A program made the position numbers and the translations under genes. A stretch of DNA of 64,000 nucleotides from Subtercola boreus (GTDB lineage Bacteria; Actinomycetota; Actinomycetes; Actinomycetales; Microbacteriaceae), in assembly GCF_003399635.1 (NCBI RefSeq), contig NZ_NBXB01000021.1, positions 1-64,000 on the forward strand. The letters run 5' to 3'. This document shows positions 9,280 through 16,916 of this stretch, in pieces. A model generated the notes under the pieces. It saw only the letters and a program-made list of their open reading frames with translations. It was not told the origin of the DNA and did not search any database. Position 1 is the first letter of the stretch, and every line of letters begins with the position of its first letter.

Positions 9280-10398
9280 ATGCCTCTCACCGCCAGCCCC
9301 ACCCAAGCATTGACCGAGGCGGGAGTCAGTATCTGGTTGGACGACCTCTCCCGGCACGCCATTGACGCCGGCACCTTGGATACGTTGATCGTTACCCGAA
9401 ACGTCACCGGGGTGACGACGAACCCCACAATCTTCGCCGCAGCGTTGTCGGGAAGTAGCGCCTACGACCGACAGTTGCAGCTTCTTGCCAACCGAGGCAG
9501 CGAGGTGAAAGAGGCGGTGTTCGAGATTACGACGGATGATGTCGTCAGCGCCTGTGACACGTTCCGGCCGATCTATGACAAGACCGGAGGAGTCGACGGC
9601 CGGGTCTCGATCGAGGTCGCACCCGCGCTCGCCCATGACGGGCCAGGAACCGCCCGGGAGGCTGCGAAACTGCACGCGAAAATCGGTCGGCCGAACCTGC
9701 TGATCAAGATACCGGCAACGCGGGCAGGGTTGGACGCCATCACCGCAGTGACCGCCGTCGGAATCAGCGTGAATGTGACCCTGATCTTCAGCCTGCAACG
9801 CTATCGAGACGTTATTGCGGCATACCTCGCGGGCTTGGCGAAAGCCGAAGCTGCAGGACTGGATCTGGCCGAGATTCACTCGGTGGCATCCTTTTTCATT
9901 TCCCGCGTCGACACCGAGATCGATAGTAGGCTCCGCCAGCTCGGCACCGCCGAAGCGTTGAAGTTGACCGGTTTGGCTGGGATCGCGAACGCCCGTCTCG
10001 CCTATGAAGTGTACGAGCACTCTTTCTCGGAGCCTGGAGCGGTACGGCTGCTGAAGGCCGGTGCGAACCGGCAGCGCCCCCTGTGGGCTTCTACCGGGGT
10101 CAAAAGTCCGCATCTGGCCGATACCGCCTACGTCACCGAACTCATCGCGCCCGGCGTGGTGAACACCATGCCCGCGGCCACGCTTGATGCCACGTTTGAT
10201 CACGGCGATGTGCGAACCGATACCATCCGGGCCGGCTACACCAATGCTCGCGCCGTGCTGGGCGCCCTCGCTGCCGTCGGCGTCGATTACGACGACGTCA
10301 CCGCGACGCTGGAACAAGAGGGAATCGAGAAATTCACCGCATCCTGGGACGAGCTCTGCCAGACCGTTGCTGCCGCCCTCACCCGACTGACAACATAA
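9280..10398 (+). CDS. tal: Transaldolase
   Basis: Transaldolase transfers a dihydroxyacetone unit between sugar phosphates in the non-oxidative pentose phosphate pathway. The protein is 372 aa, the length of the actinobacterial type. The Schiff-base lysine is in LLIKIPAT (Lys143), preceded by TTNPTIF (about residue 46) and followed by a [11 protein letters not shown] block. The ATG at 9280 follows GAAGGAC; a GTG at 9118 overlapping the upstream gene would add about 54 residues without family similarity. It lies third in the kinase-polyol dehydrogenase operon, as expected when a pentose or hexose is routed to central metabolism. The genome probably has a second, housekeeping copy. Confidence 0.95.
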   Translation: MPLTASPTQALTEAGVSIWLDDLSRHAIDAGTLDTLIVTRNVTGVTTNPTIFAAALSGSSAYDRQLQLLANRGSEVKEAVFEITTDDVVSACDTFRPIYDKTGGVDGRVSIEVAPALAHDGPGTAREAAKLHAKIGRPNLLIKIPATRAGLDAITAVTAVGISVNVTLIFSLQRYRDVIAAYLAGLAKAEAAGLDLAEIHSVASFFISRVDTEIDSRLRQLGTAEALKLTGLAGIANARLAYEVYEHSFSEPGAVRLLKAGANRQRPLWASTGVKSPHLADTAYVTELIAPGVVNTMPAATLDATFDHGDVRTDTIRAGYTNARAVLGALAAVGVDYDDVTATLEQEGIEKFTASWDELCQTVAAALTRLTT

Positions 10399-10442
10399 GC
10401 TGCGATGTACCGCCCCCGAGTTGTTCGGGCACAACCCCGGAG

Positions 10443-11456
10443 CTAGCGGCCGCGGGCCGCTGCCGCCTCGCCCACAAATTCTGCTGACGATGCCCTTTCG
10501 ATGAGATCGGCGGTGAACACGTTTCGGCGGCGGTACCGTTTCGTCGGCTCGTCAAGGCGGGCGAACAGCCGTTCGGCGGCTGCCCGGCCGAGACGTTCGG
10601 GATTTTGATCAACGACCGTCACCGACGGTTGCAGCGCAGCCGCCATGGGAAAATCTCCGAAACTCACCAACGCCACCCTGGGCTGGTTCAGTTGTTGCAA
10701 GGTGGGGAAGATCTCCTGAGACGTTCGGGAGTTGGACGAGAACACCGCGGTCGGGGAATCGTTGGAACTCAGCAACGCAGCAATCAGCTCGCTCGCGTTC
10801 TCCGGTTCCGTCAGTAACACCCGCTCGGGCCTTCGCGGAATTCCCGCAGCCGCCAATGCTTCCCGATAACCCTCGAGCCGACGCCTCGTGGTTATGACGT
10901 TCTCTGAGTCGCCGATGAACGCGATATCGGTGTGGCCGTGCTGCAAGAGGTGCTGCACGGCGGCGTGGGCGGCGCCTTTATCATCTTCGACGAAGAGGTC
11001 GGCGGCAATATTTGCTGGCTCCCGGTCCACAAAGACCAGTGGGACATTCACTAACCATTTCGCCAAGTAGCTCTGATCGTTGCTGATCGGCGCGATGATG
11101 AACCCGTCCATCTGACGGCGCAGCAACGCTTCGACGATTGGTTGTTCGCGGTCGGCATCGTGCCCCAAGCTCGTCACCGCGATTGCATGCCCGTTCCGCT
11201 GGGCCACCTGGTCAATCGCCCGAATGATCGATGCGAAAAAAGGATCACCAAGATCGGGAACCGCGATGGCGAGCACCGACGCTTTCCCCTCCCGGAACGT
11301 GCGTGCCAGCATATTCGGAACATAGTTCAACTCGGCCATGGCCGCATTTACTCGATCCCGTTTCGCCGGAGAGACATGCAATTCGTCGTTGAAGACCCTG
11401 GACACTGTCTTCGCGCTCACCCCGGCAAGCTTGGCAACATCTTGCATCGTACTCAT
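10443..11456 (-). CDS. LacI-family transcriptional repressor of the polyol/fructan island
   Basis: This is a LacI/GalR repressor of 337 aa. The N-terminal helix-turn-helix MQDVAKLAGVSAKTVSRVFN is at residues 4-23, with the hinge LARTFREGK near 57. A sugar-binding core follows with typical blocks (PDLGDPFFASII, LLSSNDSPTAVFSSN). The ATG at 11454-11456 has AAGGTC upstream. Its gene lies between the two operons it should control, and palindromic operators are found at the promoters of the importer, kinase and zinc-dehydrogenase genes. Two operators lie just upstream of its own start, so it is probably autoregulated. The effector is unknown; a sugar or sugar phosphate is expected. Confidence 0.93.
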   Translation of the reverse strand: MSTMQDVAKLAGVSAKTVSRVFNDELHVSPAKRDRVNAAMAELNYVPNMLARTFREGKASVLAIAVPDLGDPFFASIIRAIDQVAQRNGHAIAVTSLGHDADREQPIVEALLRRQMDGFIIAPISNDQSYLAKWLVNVPLVFVDREPANIAADLFVEDDKGAAHAAVQHLLQHGHTDIAFIGDSENVITTRRRLEGYREALAAAGIPRRPERVLLTEPENASELIAALLSSNDSPTAVFSSNSRTSQEIFPTLQQLNQPRVALVSFGDFPMAAALQPSVTVVDQNPERLGRAAAERLFARLDEPTKRYRRRNVFTADLIERASSAEFVGEAAAARGR

Positions 11457-11542
11457 GCTGTGACCTTTCCCGTCAACTCGGCACCGGCGGCGGGTGCTGC
11501 TGAAACATACCCGTCGCGACACCAATTGATCTCAGTTCTATC

Positions 11543-11593
11543 TGACACCGATGACAACAGCAATTGACATCGATGTCATTCTGCGTCTAGCAT
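11543..11593 (+). promoter_or_regulatory. Double LacI-type operator and promoter of the zinc-dehydrogenase operon
   Basis: Two sites are present: TGACACCGATGACA (11543-11556) and the perfect palindrome TGACATCGATGTCA (11565-11578), 22 bp apart. The second overlaps the perfect -35 TTGACA (11564-11569); TAGCAT (11588-11593) is the -10 with an 18-base spacer. The 284-base gap 11457-11740 separates the repressor gene from the dehydrogenase. The remaining leader of about 140 bases shows no clear gene. Confidence 0.8.
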
Positions 11594-11740
11594 CGGAACA
11601 CGTCAGATCCAGTCTCAGTGATGATGCTGAATCGCTTCTCGGCCCAGGAGCAGGAGTGTCTCCTGGCAACCCAGGGTCCGAATTCCAGTCGTTTTACAGC
11701 GCAACGCCAGGCGGCCGATCTCTTAGAAGGAACCAAACCA

Positions 11741-12793
11741 ATGAGCCATGAAACCATGCAGCGTGTCGTCGTGCGAACCGGTGAGATCGCGTTGATCGAA
11801 ACCGACAAACCTGCACCTTTGCCTGCGGAGGTGTTGGTGGAAACAACAGTCACCGGTGTCTGCGGGTCTGACACGCATGCTGCGGCCGGGCATCATCCGT
11901 TTGTGCCGTTGCCTTATTTCCCCGGTCACGAAGTTGTCGGAATCGTGCGCGAGATCGGCGCGGAGGTGACCGGGGTCGCCGTCGGTGACCATGTCACAGT
12001 GGAACCCACGCTGCCGTGCTGGACGTGCAAAATGTGCACCACGAATCGCAGCAACCTGTGCGAAAACCTGCGTTTCTTCGGTTGCGGTTATGAGCAGGGC
12101 GGGATGGCCGACTTCTTCACCATTCCCGCGAACCGCATCCACGTCGTGCCTGGCGGGATGTCCGACCTGCAGGCAGCACTGATCGAACCGCTCTCCACCC
12201 CGGTGCATGCCGTGCGGCTCAGCGGGGGAGTGGCAGGAAAGAAAGTCGCCATCATCGGCGCAGGAACGATCGGTCTGCTCGTGCTCGCAGCGGCCCGCTA
12301 CGCCGGAGCAGAAACCATCGTGATGACCGACATGTTAGAAAGCAAACGGGTCCGGGCGCTTCGGCTTGGCGCTGACGCAGTCATCGACGCCGCCCGTGCT
12401 GATGTCGTGTCGGCGATCCGCGCGGAACTCGGCGAGAGCGCCGATGTGGTCTTTGACTGCGTCTCGATTCAATCCACCGTCGACCAGGCCATTCAGCTGG
12501 CGCTGAAGGCCGGCACGGTGATGATCGTCGGGGTGCCGGCCAAACCAGTCAGCGTTGCGCTGCCTCAAATCCAGGACTTGCAGGTCCGCATCCAAGGCAG
12601 CGCCACCTACATGCCCGAGGACTACGCCTTGGCCACCGAAATCATCCAGGCCGGAAAAGTTCGCGTCGAGGACTTCATCACAGCCCAATACCGATTCGCT
12701 GACGTCGCCGAAGCCTTCGCCGCGTCCGCCGCAGGCGAAGAGGTGAAAGTCGTTCTCACCCGACAGATCGAGAGCGAATGGCGATCCACCTAA
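11741..12793 (+). CDS. Zinc-dependent polyol/alcohol dehydrogenase (MDR, sorbitol-dehydrogenase-like)
   Basis: This is a medium-chain dehydrogenase of 350 aa. GVCGSDTH (residues 37-44) carries the first catalytic-zinc ligand, and FPGHEVVG the His-Glu pair. The four-cysteine structural zinc site is represented by CWTCKMCTTNRSNLC. The NAD site is GAGTIG near residue 170. The pattern suits L-iditol/sorbitol or threonine-type dehydrogenases; in this island a sugar alcohol is the likely substrate. The ATG at 11741 has AAGGAA upstream; an upstream in-frame start would overlap the promoter and is rejected. It leads the operon with the second mannitol-type dehydrogenase and the ABM protein. Confidence 0.92.
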   Translation: MSHETMQRVVVRTGEIALIETDKPAPLPAEVLVETTVTGVCGSDTHAAAGHHPFVPLPYFPGHEVVGIVREIGAEVTGVAVGDHVTVEPTLPCWTCKMCTTNRSNLCENLRFFGCGYEQGGMADFFTIPANRIHVVPGGMSDLQAALIEPLSTPVHAVRLSGGVAGKKVAIIGAGTIGLLVLAAARYAGAETIVMTDMLESKRVRALRLGADAVIDAARADVVSAIRAELGESADVVFDCVSIQSTVDQAIQLALKAGTVMIVGVPAKPVSVALPQIQDLQVRIQGSATYMPEDYALATEIIQAGKVRVEDFITAQYRFADVAEAFAASAAGEEVKVVLTRQIESEWRST

Positions 12794-12871
12794 ACGTGAC
12801 AGTAACGGGTCACGAAACAACCACGATGCTCCCGCACCCGCCCCTAGAAGATCCGATTGGAAAGAACAGCT

Positions 12872-14353
12872 GTGACTCACCTGTCTACCGAAACTTTGCA
12901 TCAGCTCGCTCCAGAAACCGTCATACCAACTTATGACCGAAGCGCCGTGCGGGTCGGGATCGCGCACTTCGGGGTGGGCAACTTTCATCGCAGCCACGAA
13001 GCCGTCTATGTCGATCGTTGCCTGCACCTTCCCGGTAACGAAGGTTGGGGCATTGTGGGCATCGGGATCAGCGACACCGCCGCATCACGCGAGAAAGCGG
13101 CCGCCTTCCACCGGCAAGATGGCCTCTATACCCTCACCGAATTCGCCCCCGACGGGAGCTCGCACTCCCGGGTAATCGGCTCGATCGTTTCCTACCTGCA
13201 TGCCCCAACCAACCCTGAAGCAGTTCTTGACCAGCTCACCGAGCCAAACGTGCGGATCGTTTCACTGACAATCACCGAGGGCGGATACAACCTCGACGAA
13301 TCGACCAAAGAATTCGTTCTCACCAACCCGGACGTGCAAGCCGATCTCGCAGGAAACCCGCCCCGCACCGTCTTCGGATTCATTGCCACCGCGCTCGCCC
13401 GCCGCCGCGCCAACGGCATAGAGCCGTTCGCAGTGATTTCCTGCGACAACCTCCGCCACAACGGCGATACTGCGAGAAAGGCTATCCTCGGTTACGCTGC
13501 CGCCATCGATCTGGACCTGGCCGCCTGGATCGCTGAGCATGTTTCATTCCCGAACGCGATGGTTGACCGGATCGCCCCCTACGTCAGTGCAACAGACCGG
13601 GACAGGCTGAACAGCGCGACCGGGGTTGAGGACCTCATCCCTGTGATGAGCGAAAGCTACCTGCAATGGGTGCTGCAAGACCACTTCCCAGCAGGCCGCC
13701 CAGACCTGGGTGATGTCGGCGTGCAACTGCGTGAAGACGTCACCCTCTTCGAGACTGTCAAAGGCCGCCTGCTGAACGCTTCGCACGTTTTGTTGTCCTA
13801 CCCGGCACTTTTGATGGGCTACCGCCTCGTGCACGACGCGATGGCCGACCAGGGGCTGCGGGGCCTCTTGGACATTTTCATGGAACACGACGTGCTGCCC
13901 CTGTTGATCGAACCAGAAGGCGTGTCACTTCCGGACTACAAAAACCTCATCCTTGACAGGTTCGCGAACCCCGCAGTCGGCGATCAACTGATCCGCATCG
14001 CCACCGACGGGTCAGCCAAAATCCCGGTCTTTCACAGCCAAACAATCACCGAGCTGATCAACGGAGGAAAAGTGCTAGAACGCGAAGCGTTCCTGTTCGC
14101 ATGCTACGACCGTTACCTTGCCGGAACCGACGACAACGGCGAACCTTTGGGCACCACCGAGCCCTCACTCAGCAGAAACGACCGGGACGGGCTCGATGCG
14201 GCCGACGGACTCGGACTCCTCAGAGTCGCCGCGTTCAGCACCCTTGATTTGCCGAACAGCCCCTCATTTGTTTCGTCGTACATTCATCTTCGCGCCAGCA
14301 TCGCGCGCGACGGAACTACCAAAACCCTGTCAACCATGCTCGGAAGCGTGTGA
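12872..14353 (+). CDS. Long-chain polyol dehydrogenase, mannitol dehydrogenase family (copy 2)
   Basis: This is the second member of the mannitol dehydrogenase family in the island, 493 aa from a GTG at 12872 with GGAAAG just upstream (TTG 12857 is an alternative). The N-terminal motif IAHFGVGNFHRSHEA and the C-terminal KGRLLNASHVLLSYP block with the catalytic Lys match copy 1. The proteins differ through most of their length, so this is an old paralogue or a separate acquisition and not a recent duplication. Two such enzymes with one repressor suggest either two polyols or successive oxidation steps. Confidence 0.9.
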   Translation: MTHLSTETLHQLAPETVIPTYDRSAVRVGIAHFGVGNFHRSHEAVYVDRCLHLPGNEGWGIVGIGISDTAASREKAAAFHRQDGLYTLTEFAPDGSSHSRVIGSIVSYLHAPTNPEAVLDQLTEPNVRIVSLTITEGGYNLDESTKEFVLTNPDVQADLAGNPPRTVFGFIATALARRRANGIEPFAVISCDNLRHNGDTARKAILGYAAAIDLDLAAWIAEHVSFPNAMVDRIAPYVSATDRDRLNSATGVEDLIPVMSESYLQWVLQDHFPAGRPDLGDVGVQLREDVTLFETVKGRLLNASHVLLSYPALLMGYRLVHDAMADQGLRGLLDIFMEHDVLPLLIEPEGVSLPDYKNLILDRFANPAVGDQLIRIATDGSAKIPVFHSQTITELINGGKVLEREAFLFACYDRYLAGTDDNGEPLGTTEPSLSRNDRDGLDAADGLGLLRVAAFSTLDLPNSPSFVSSYIHLRASIARDGTTKTLSTMLGSV

Positions 14354-14396
14354 CCACCAAGCTGCGCCGAGCCCCGTACTTCAGAAAAGAAAAGCC

Positions 14397-14726
14397 ATGA
14401 CAGTCGACCTCTACGCAGAATTCACCGTCCATGACGGCCACGAGGATCGGGTCGCCACCATGATGCATGAACTCACCAAGAACGTGCGTGCTGAGCCCGG
14501 CAATCTCTTGTTCCTCCCGTACACCCTCGCCACCAATCCACGGCAATACTTCGTCCTGGAACGATACACGGACGACGCCGCGTTCCATGAACATCTTGCT
14601 GCGCCGTACGGGTCAGCCTTCAACAACGAAATCGGCACCCACATCACAACCGAAACGACAAACTTAACCAGCCTCACCGACTTCCTCACCAGCCTCAGCC
14701 GCCTCCAGCCAAGACCCTGCTGTTGA
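14397..14726 (+). CDS. ABM-fold (antibiotic biosynthesis monooxygenase-like) small protein
   Basis: A 109-aa dimeric alpha-beta-barrel protein of the ABM/YgiN type is predicted. It starts MTVDLYAEFTVHDGHED, and the conserved block LERYTDDAAFHEHLAAPYG lies near residue 55. Relatives include quinol monooxygenases and the sugar-linked LsrG; members often sit in sugar operons. The ATG at 14397 follows AGAAAAG, 43 bases after the polyol dehydrogenase stop, so it is the last gene of that operon. The precise reaction is unknown. The C-terminal tail is Leu/Pro-rich and ends in two cysteines. Confidence 0.8.
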   Translation: MTVDLYAEFTVHDGHEDRVATMMHELTKNVRAEPGNLLFLPYTLATNPRQYFVLERYTDDAAFHEHLAAPYGSAFNNEIGTHITTETTNLTSLTDFLTSLSRLQPRPCC

Positions 14727-14729
14727 TGA

Positions 14730-14850
14730 GATGGCCTACGGGAAGCGGACGCGCGAGGCATCCAGACCGTCGGGATGGACGACCTGCGCCAGGCGTCTGG
14801 AGTGTCGCTCAAGAGTCGGTACAGCATTTTCCTCGAAGTCATCAACGCCT
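14730..14850 (+). pseudogene. Fossil of a TetR-family regulator (DNA-binding domain only)
   Basis: In the frame from 14730 the translation ARGIQTVGMDDLRQASGVSL continues KSRYSIF. This is the helix-turn-helix core of a TetR-type regulator (pattern: G...T..M.DL..A.GVS..S.Y..F). There is no plausible start, the sequence drifts out of family pattern after about 14820, and the ligand-binding domain is missing. It looks like the stump left by a deletion at the right edge of the carbohydrate island. Confidence 0.45.
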
Positions 14851-14931
14851 TCGGGGAACTGAGAGCCGTGTGCAGCCAGGACGCTCATCAGCGTGAACAC
14901 CGGAACGCCCGTGGATGCGGTCGGAGTCTGA

Positions 14932-14979
14932 AGCCGGTTAGCTCACCAGCCGGTTAGCTCACCAGCCGGGTAGCTCACG
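14932..14979. repeat. Three tandem copies of a 16-bp unit
   Basis: The unit AGCCGGTTAGCTCACC occurs at 14932-14947 and 14948-14963 exactly, and at 14964-14979 with two changes. The gap 14727-15006 otherwise holds only the TetR fossil. The unit resembles part of a tRNA D-arm, but there is no tRNA fold here. Confidence 0.75.
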
Positions 14980-15006
14980 CAGAGGCGGAAGACGCCCCTG
15001 GCCGGG

Positions 15007-15831
15007 TCAGGCCAGCCCGACCATCCGCTCGCTCGCGTCCCAGAGGGCAGCCGCCAAGGCAGGGTCATACGCCTGCTTCGTCGCCTTCTGGATCTTGCGG
15101 CGCTCGTAGTACTCACCGGGCACCCAGTCGGCGCCGGGCTCGGTGGTCGCCAGCCAGACCAGCGTGTCGCTGCCTTTCTCCGGGCTCATCATCAGGCGAC
15201 CGAGCACGGTGCGGTAGACGAAACGGAGGTTCGACGTCGAGCCGGCCGCGAAGCTGGTGCCGACGATTCCGGGGTGGAATGCCGCGGTTCGGATGCCCGC
15301 GCTCCCGTGCCGCTTCTGCAACTCCCGGGTGAACAGGATGTTCGCGAGCTTGGCATTGCCGTAGGCGAGGTTCGGCCGGTACTTCTTCTCCAGGTTCAGG
15401 TCGTCGATGTCGATCTTGCCGTAGAGGCTGTTCGCGATGCTCGCGGTGTTGATGACGACACCCTTAGAGTGCTCGAGGCGCTCGAGCAGGAGGTTCGTCA
15501 GCAGGAAGGGAGCGAAGTGGTTGACCTGCATCGTCTTCTCGAGACCGTCGATCGTCACCTCTCGCTCAGACAGGAGACCGCCCGCGTTGTTGGCGAGCAC
15601 GTCGATACGGTCGTGGTTCGCGAGCAGCGAGGCGGCGAGTGAGCGCACGTCATCGAGTTTCGCGAAGTCGGCGACGTAGAACGGCACTGCGAGCTCGTCG
15701 GCGATGGCCTTCGTTTTCGCGGGGGAGCGCCCCACGATCACGACGTCGTCTCCGCGCCGTTTCAGGGCCCGGGCGGCCGCGGCACCGATGCCGTCGCTTG
15801 CACCCGTGATGACGACTGTTCTCTGGGGCAT
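15007..15831 (-). CDS. Short-chain dehydrogenase (retinol dehydrogenase-like)
   Basis: This is an SDR oxidoreductase of 274 aa. The cofactor motif TGASDGIG is at residues 10-17, NNAG near 83, and the active site includes YGNAKLAN (Tyr-x-x-x-Lys). The layout and the C-terminal extension (YYERRKIQKAT and on) match the RDH11/WW-type SDRs annotated as retinol dehydrogenase-like in actinobacteria; the substrate is unknown. The ATG at 15831 has GGAGAG at good spacing. It is transcribed away from the Nit cluster and shares the 170-base upstream gap containing the GlnR-like array. Confidence 0.88.
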   Translation of the reverse strand: MPQRTVVITGASDGIGAAAARALKRRGDDVVIVGRSPAKTKAIADELAVPFYVADFAKLDDVRSLAASLLANHDRIDVLANNAGGLLSEREVTIDGLEKTMQVNHFAPFLLTNLLLERLEHSKGVVINTASIANSLYGKIDIDDLNLEKKYRPNLAYGNAKLANILFTRELQKRHGSAGIRTAAFHPGIVGTSFAAGSTSNLRFVYRTVLGRLMMSPEKGSDTLVWLATTEPGADWVPGEYYERRKIQKATKQAYDPALAAALWDASERMVGLA

Positions 15832-15940
15832 GAATCTCTCCTCGAGGGGCGACCTGCCGGGGCCGCGCGGTTGCGCATCCGGTTCATCTCCATTGTCGCC
15901 GATCGCCGATGCACCCAGTGTTCACACGGCGGGCCTCCCC

Positions 15941-15978
15941 GAAACACGACCGTATTCCGCATGAAACCAAGCCGAAAC
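15941..15978 (+). promoter_or_regulatory. GlnR-like array of four 5-mers on an 11-bp grid
   Basis: GAAAC at 15941, GTATT at 15952, GAAAC at 15963 and GAAAC at 15974 lie exactly 11 bp apart. This matches the actinobacterial GlnR layout (GTNAC-n6-GAAAC repeated). The array ends 24 bases before the first gene of the Nit cluster. Nitrogen-dependent control is inferred. Confidence 0.55.
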
Positions 15979-16001
15979 AGCCGCGACTTTGACTTGACTG
16001 C

Positions 16002-16826
16002 ATGGCCCCCACCACCTCAGACGCCCACCGGCACATCGGTGTTCTCCCGGCGTATCCATTCTATGGTGGCCCGGCGATCAACCCCGATACGACGGCGCGG
16101 GCGACGATCTCCGAGTTCATGGCCGATGTGGATGCCGAACAGACCGATCGCGCCCTGGTGCTGCCGAACTACGGGGTGCCGCTCGCGTCGGCGGCCTTTG
16201 ATCTGAACCCGCTCGCCATCGAGGCGGCCCAGCAGAACGAGCGGATCGTCTGCGGGTTGTGGGTGTCACCCCGGCCCGAGGACATCCTGCTTACCGAAAA
16301 CGCCCTGAAGCTGGCCGGGGAGCAGGGCGTGCGGGCACTGAAGACGAGCTTTCTGCTGGGCGGCAGCGCCACCGATGAGGCCTGCGCTTCCGCACTCGAC
16401 CGCATCTTCGAAACCGCGAAGCTGCATGACCTCGTGGTGCACGTGCACACCTCGCCGGGCGGTGCATCCGACATCGATCAGGTCGGCACACTTGTCGAGA
16501 AGTACGGCGACGATGTGAAGATCCACCTCGTGCACCTCGGCGGCGGCATGAGTGGCAACCTGAAGCTCATCGGCGGCCGCCTCTTCGACTGGATCGCGGC
16601 CGGCAAGAAGGTCTACACCGACACCAGCTGGACGATCGGATTCGCCCCACGCTGGCTGGTGCAGGAGATCGAGCGACGGGGGTTCGGCGAAGACCGGATC
16701 CTGTTCGCCAGCGACGCCCCGTGGGGCGACCACGAGGGTGAGTATGCCCGCATGCACGCCGCGGTGAAGGACACCGAACTCGCAGACCTCTTTCTGCGCG
16801 AGAACTTCGCAACGCTCTACGCCTGA
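16002..16826 (+). CDS. Amidohydrolase-2-type metal-dependent hydrolase, Nit cluster
   Basis: This TIM-barrel amidohydrolase is 274 aa. The N-terminal DAHRHIG (residues 7-13) supplies the first metal ligands; HVHTSPGG, HLVHLGG and the late FASDAPWG give the remaining His/Asp ligands. Family members hydrolyse or decarboxylate small cyclic or amide substrates. The start is fixed by the metal motif lying almost at the N-terminus; there is no clear ribosome site, so the transcript may be leaderless. It is first in a cluster of about ten co-directional genes. Its stop codon lies in a 15-bp tandem repeat. The substrate is unknown. Confidence 0.8.
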   Translation: MAPTTSDAHRHIGVLPAYPFYGGPAINPDTTARATISEFMADVDAEQTDRALVLPNYGVPLASAAFDLNPLAIEAAQQNERIVCGLWVSPRPEDILLTENALKLAGEQGVRALKTSFLLGGSATDEACASALDRIFETAKLHDLVVHVHTSPGGASDIDQVGTLVEKYGDDVKIHLVHLGGGMSGNLKLIGGRLFDWIAAGKKVYTDTSWTIGFAPRWLVQEIERRGFGEDRILFASDAPWGDHEGEYARMHAAVKDTELADLFLRENFATLYA

Positions 16827-16888
16827 ACACCGCACGCCTGAACACCGCACGCCCGAACACCGCACGCCTGAACTATGCACGCCTGAAG
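16821..16888. repeat. 15-bp tandem repeat starting at the amidohydrolase stop codon
   Basis: The unit GCCTGAACACCGCAC occurs at 16821, 16836, 16851 (one change) and 16866 (changed), with a partial copy at 16881. The first unit contains the last Ala codon and TGA stop of the amidohydrolase. The unit is a multiple of three, so each copy repeats the stop in the same frame. Confidence 0.85.
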
Positions 16889-16916
16889 CTCCACCCAACC
16901 CCGAAGGAGAAACACC

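Noticed and set aside
10399-10442. Short hairpin CCCGA-GTTGT-TCGGG (10415-10429) between transaldolase and lacI
   Set aside because: Only five base pairs and no T-run; too weak to list as a terminator.
14932-14980. Possible tRNA fragment
   Set aside because: Only a D-arm-like string is present, repeated three times; no acceptor stem or T-arm is found nearby.
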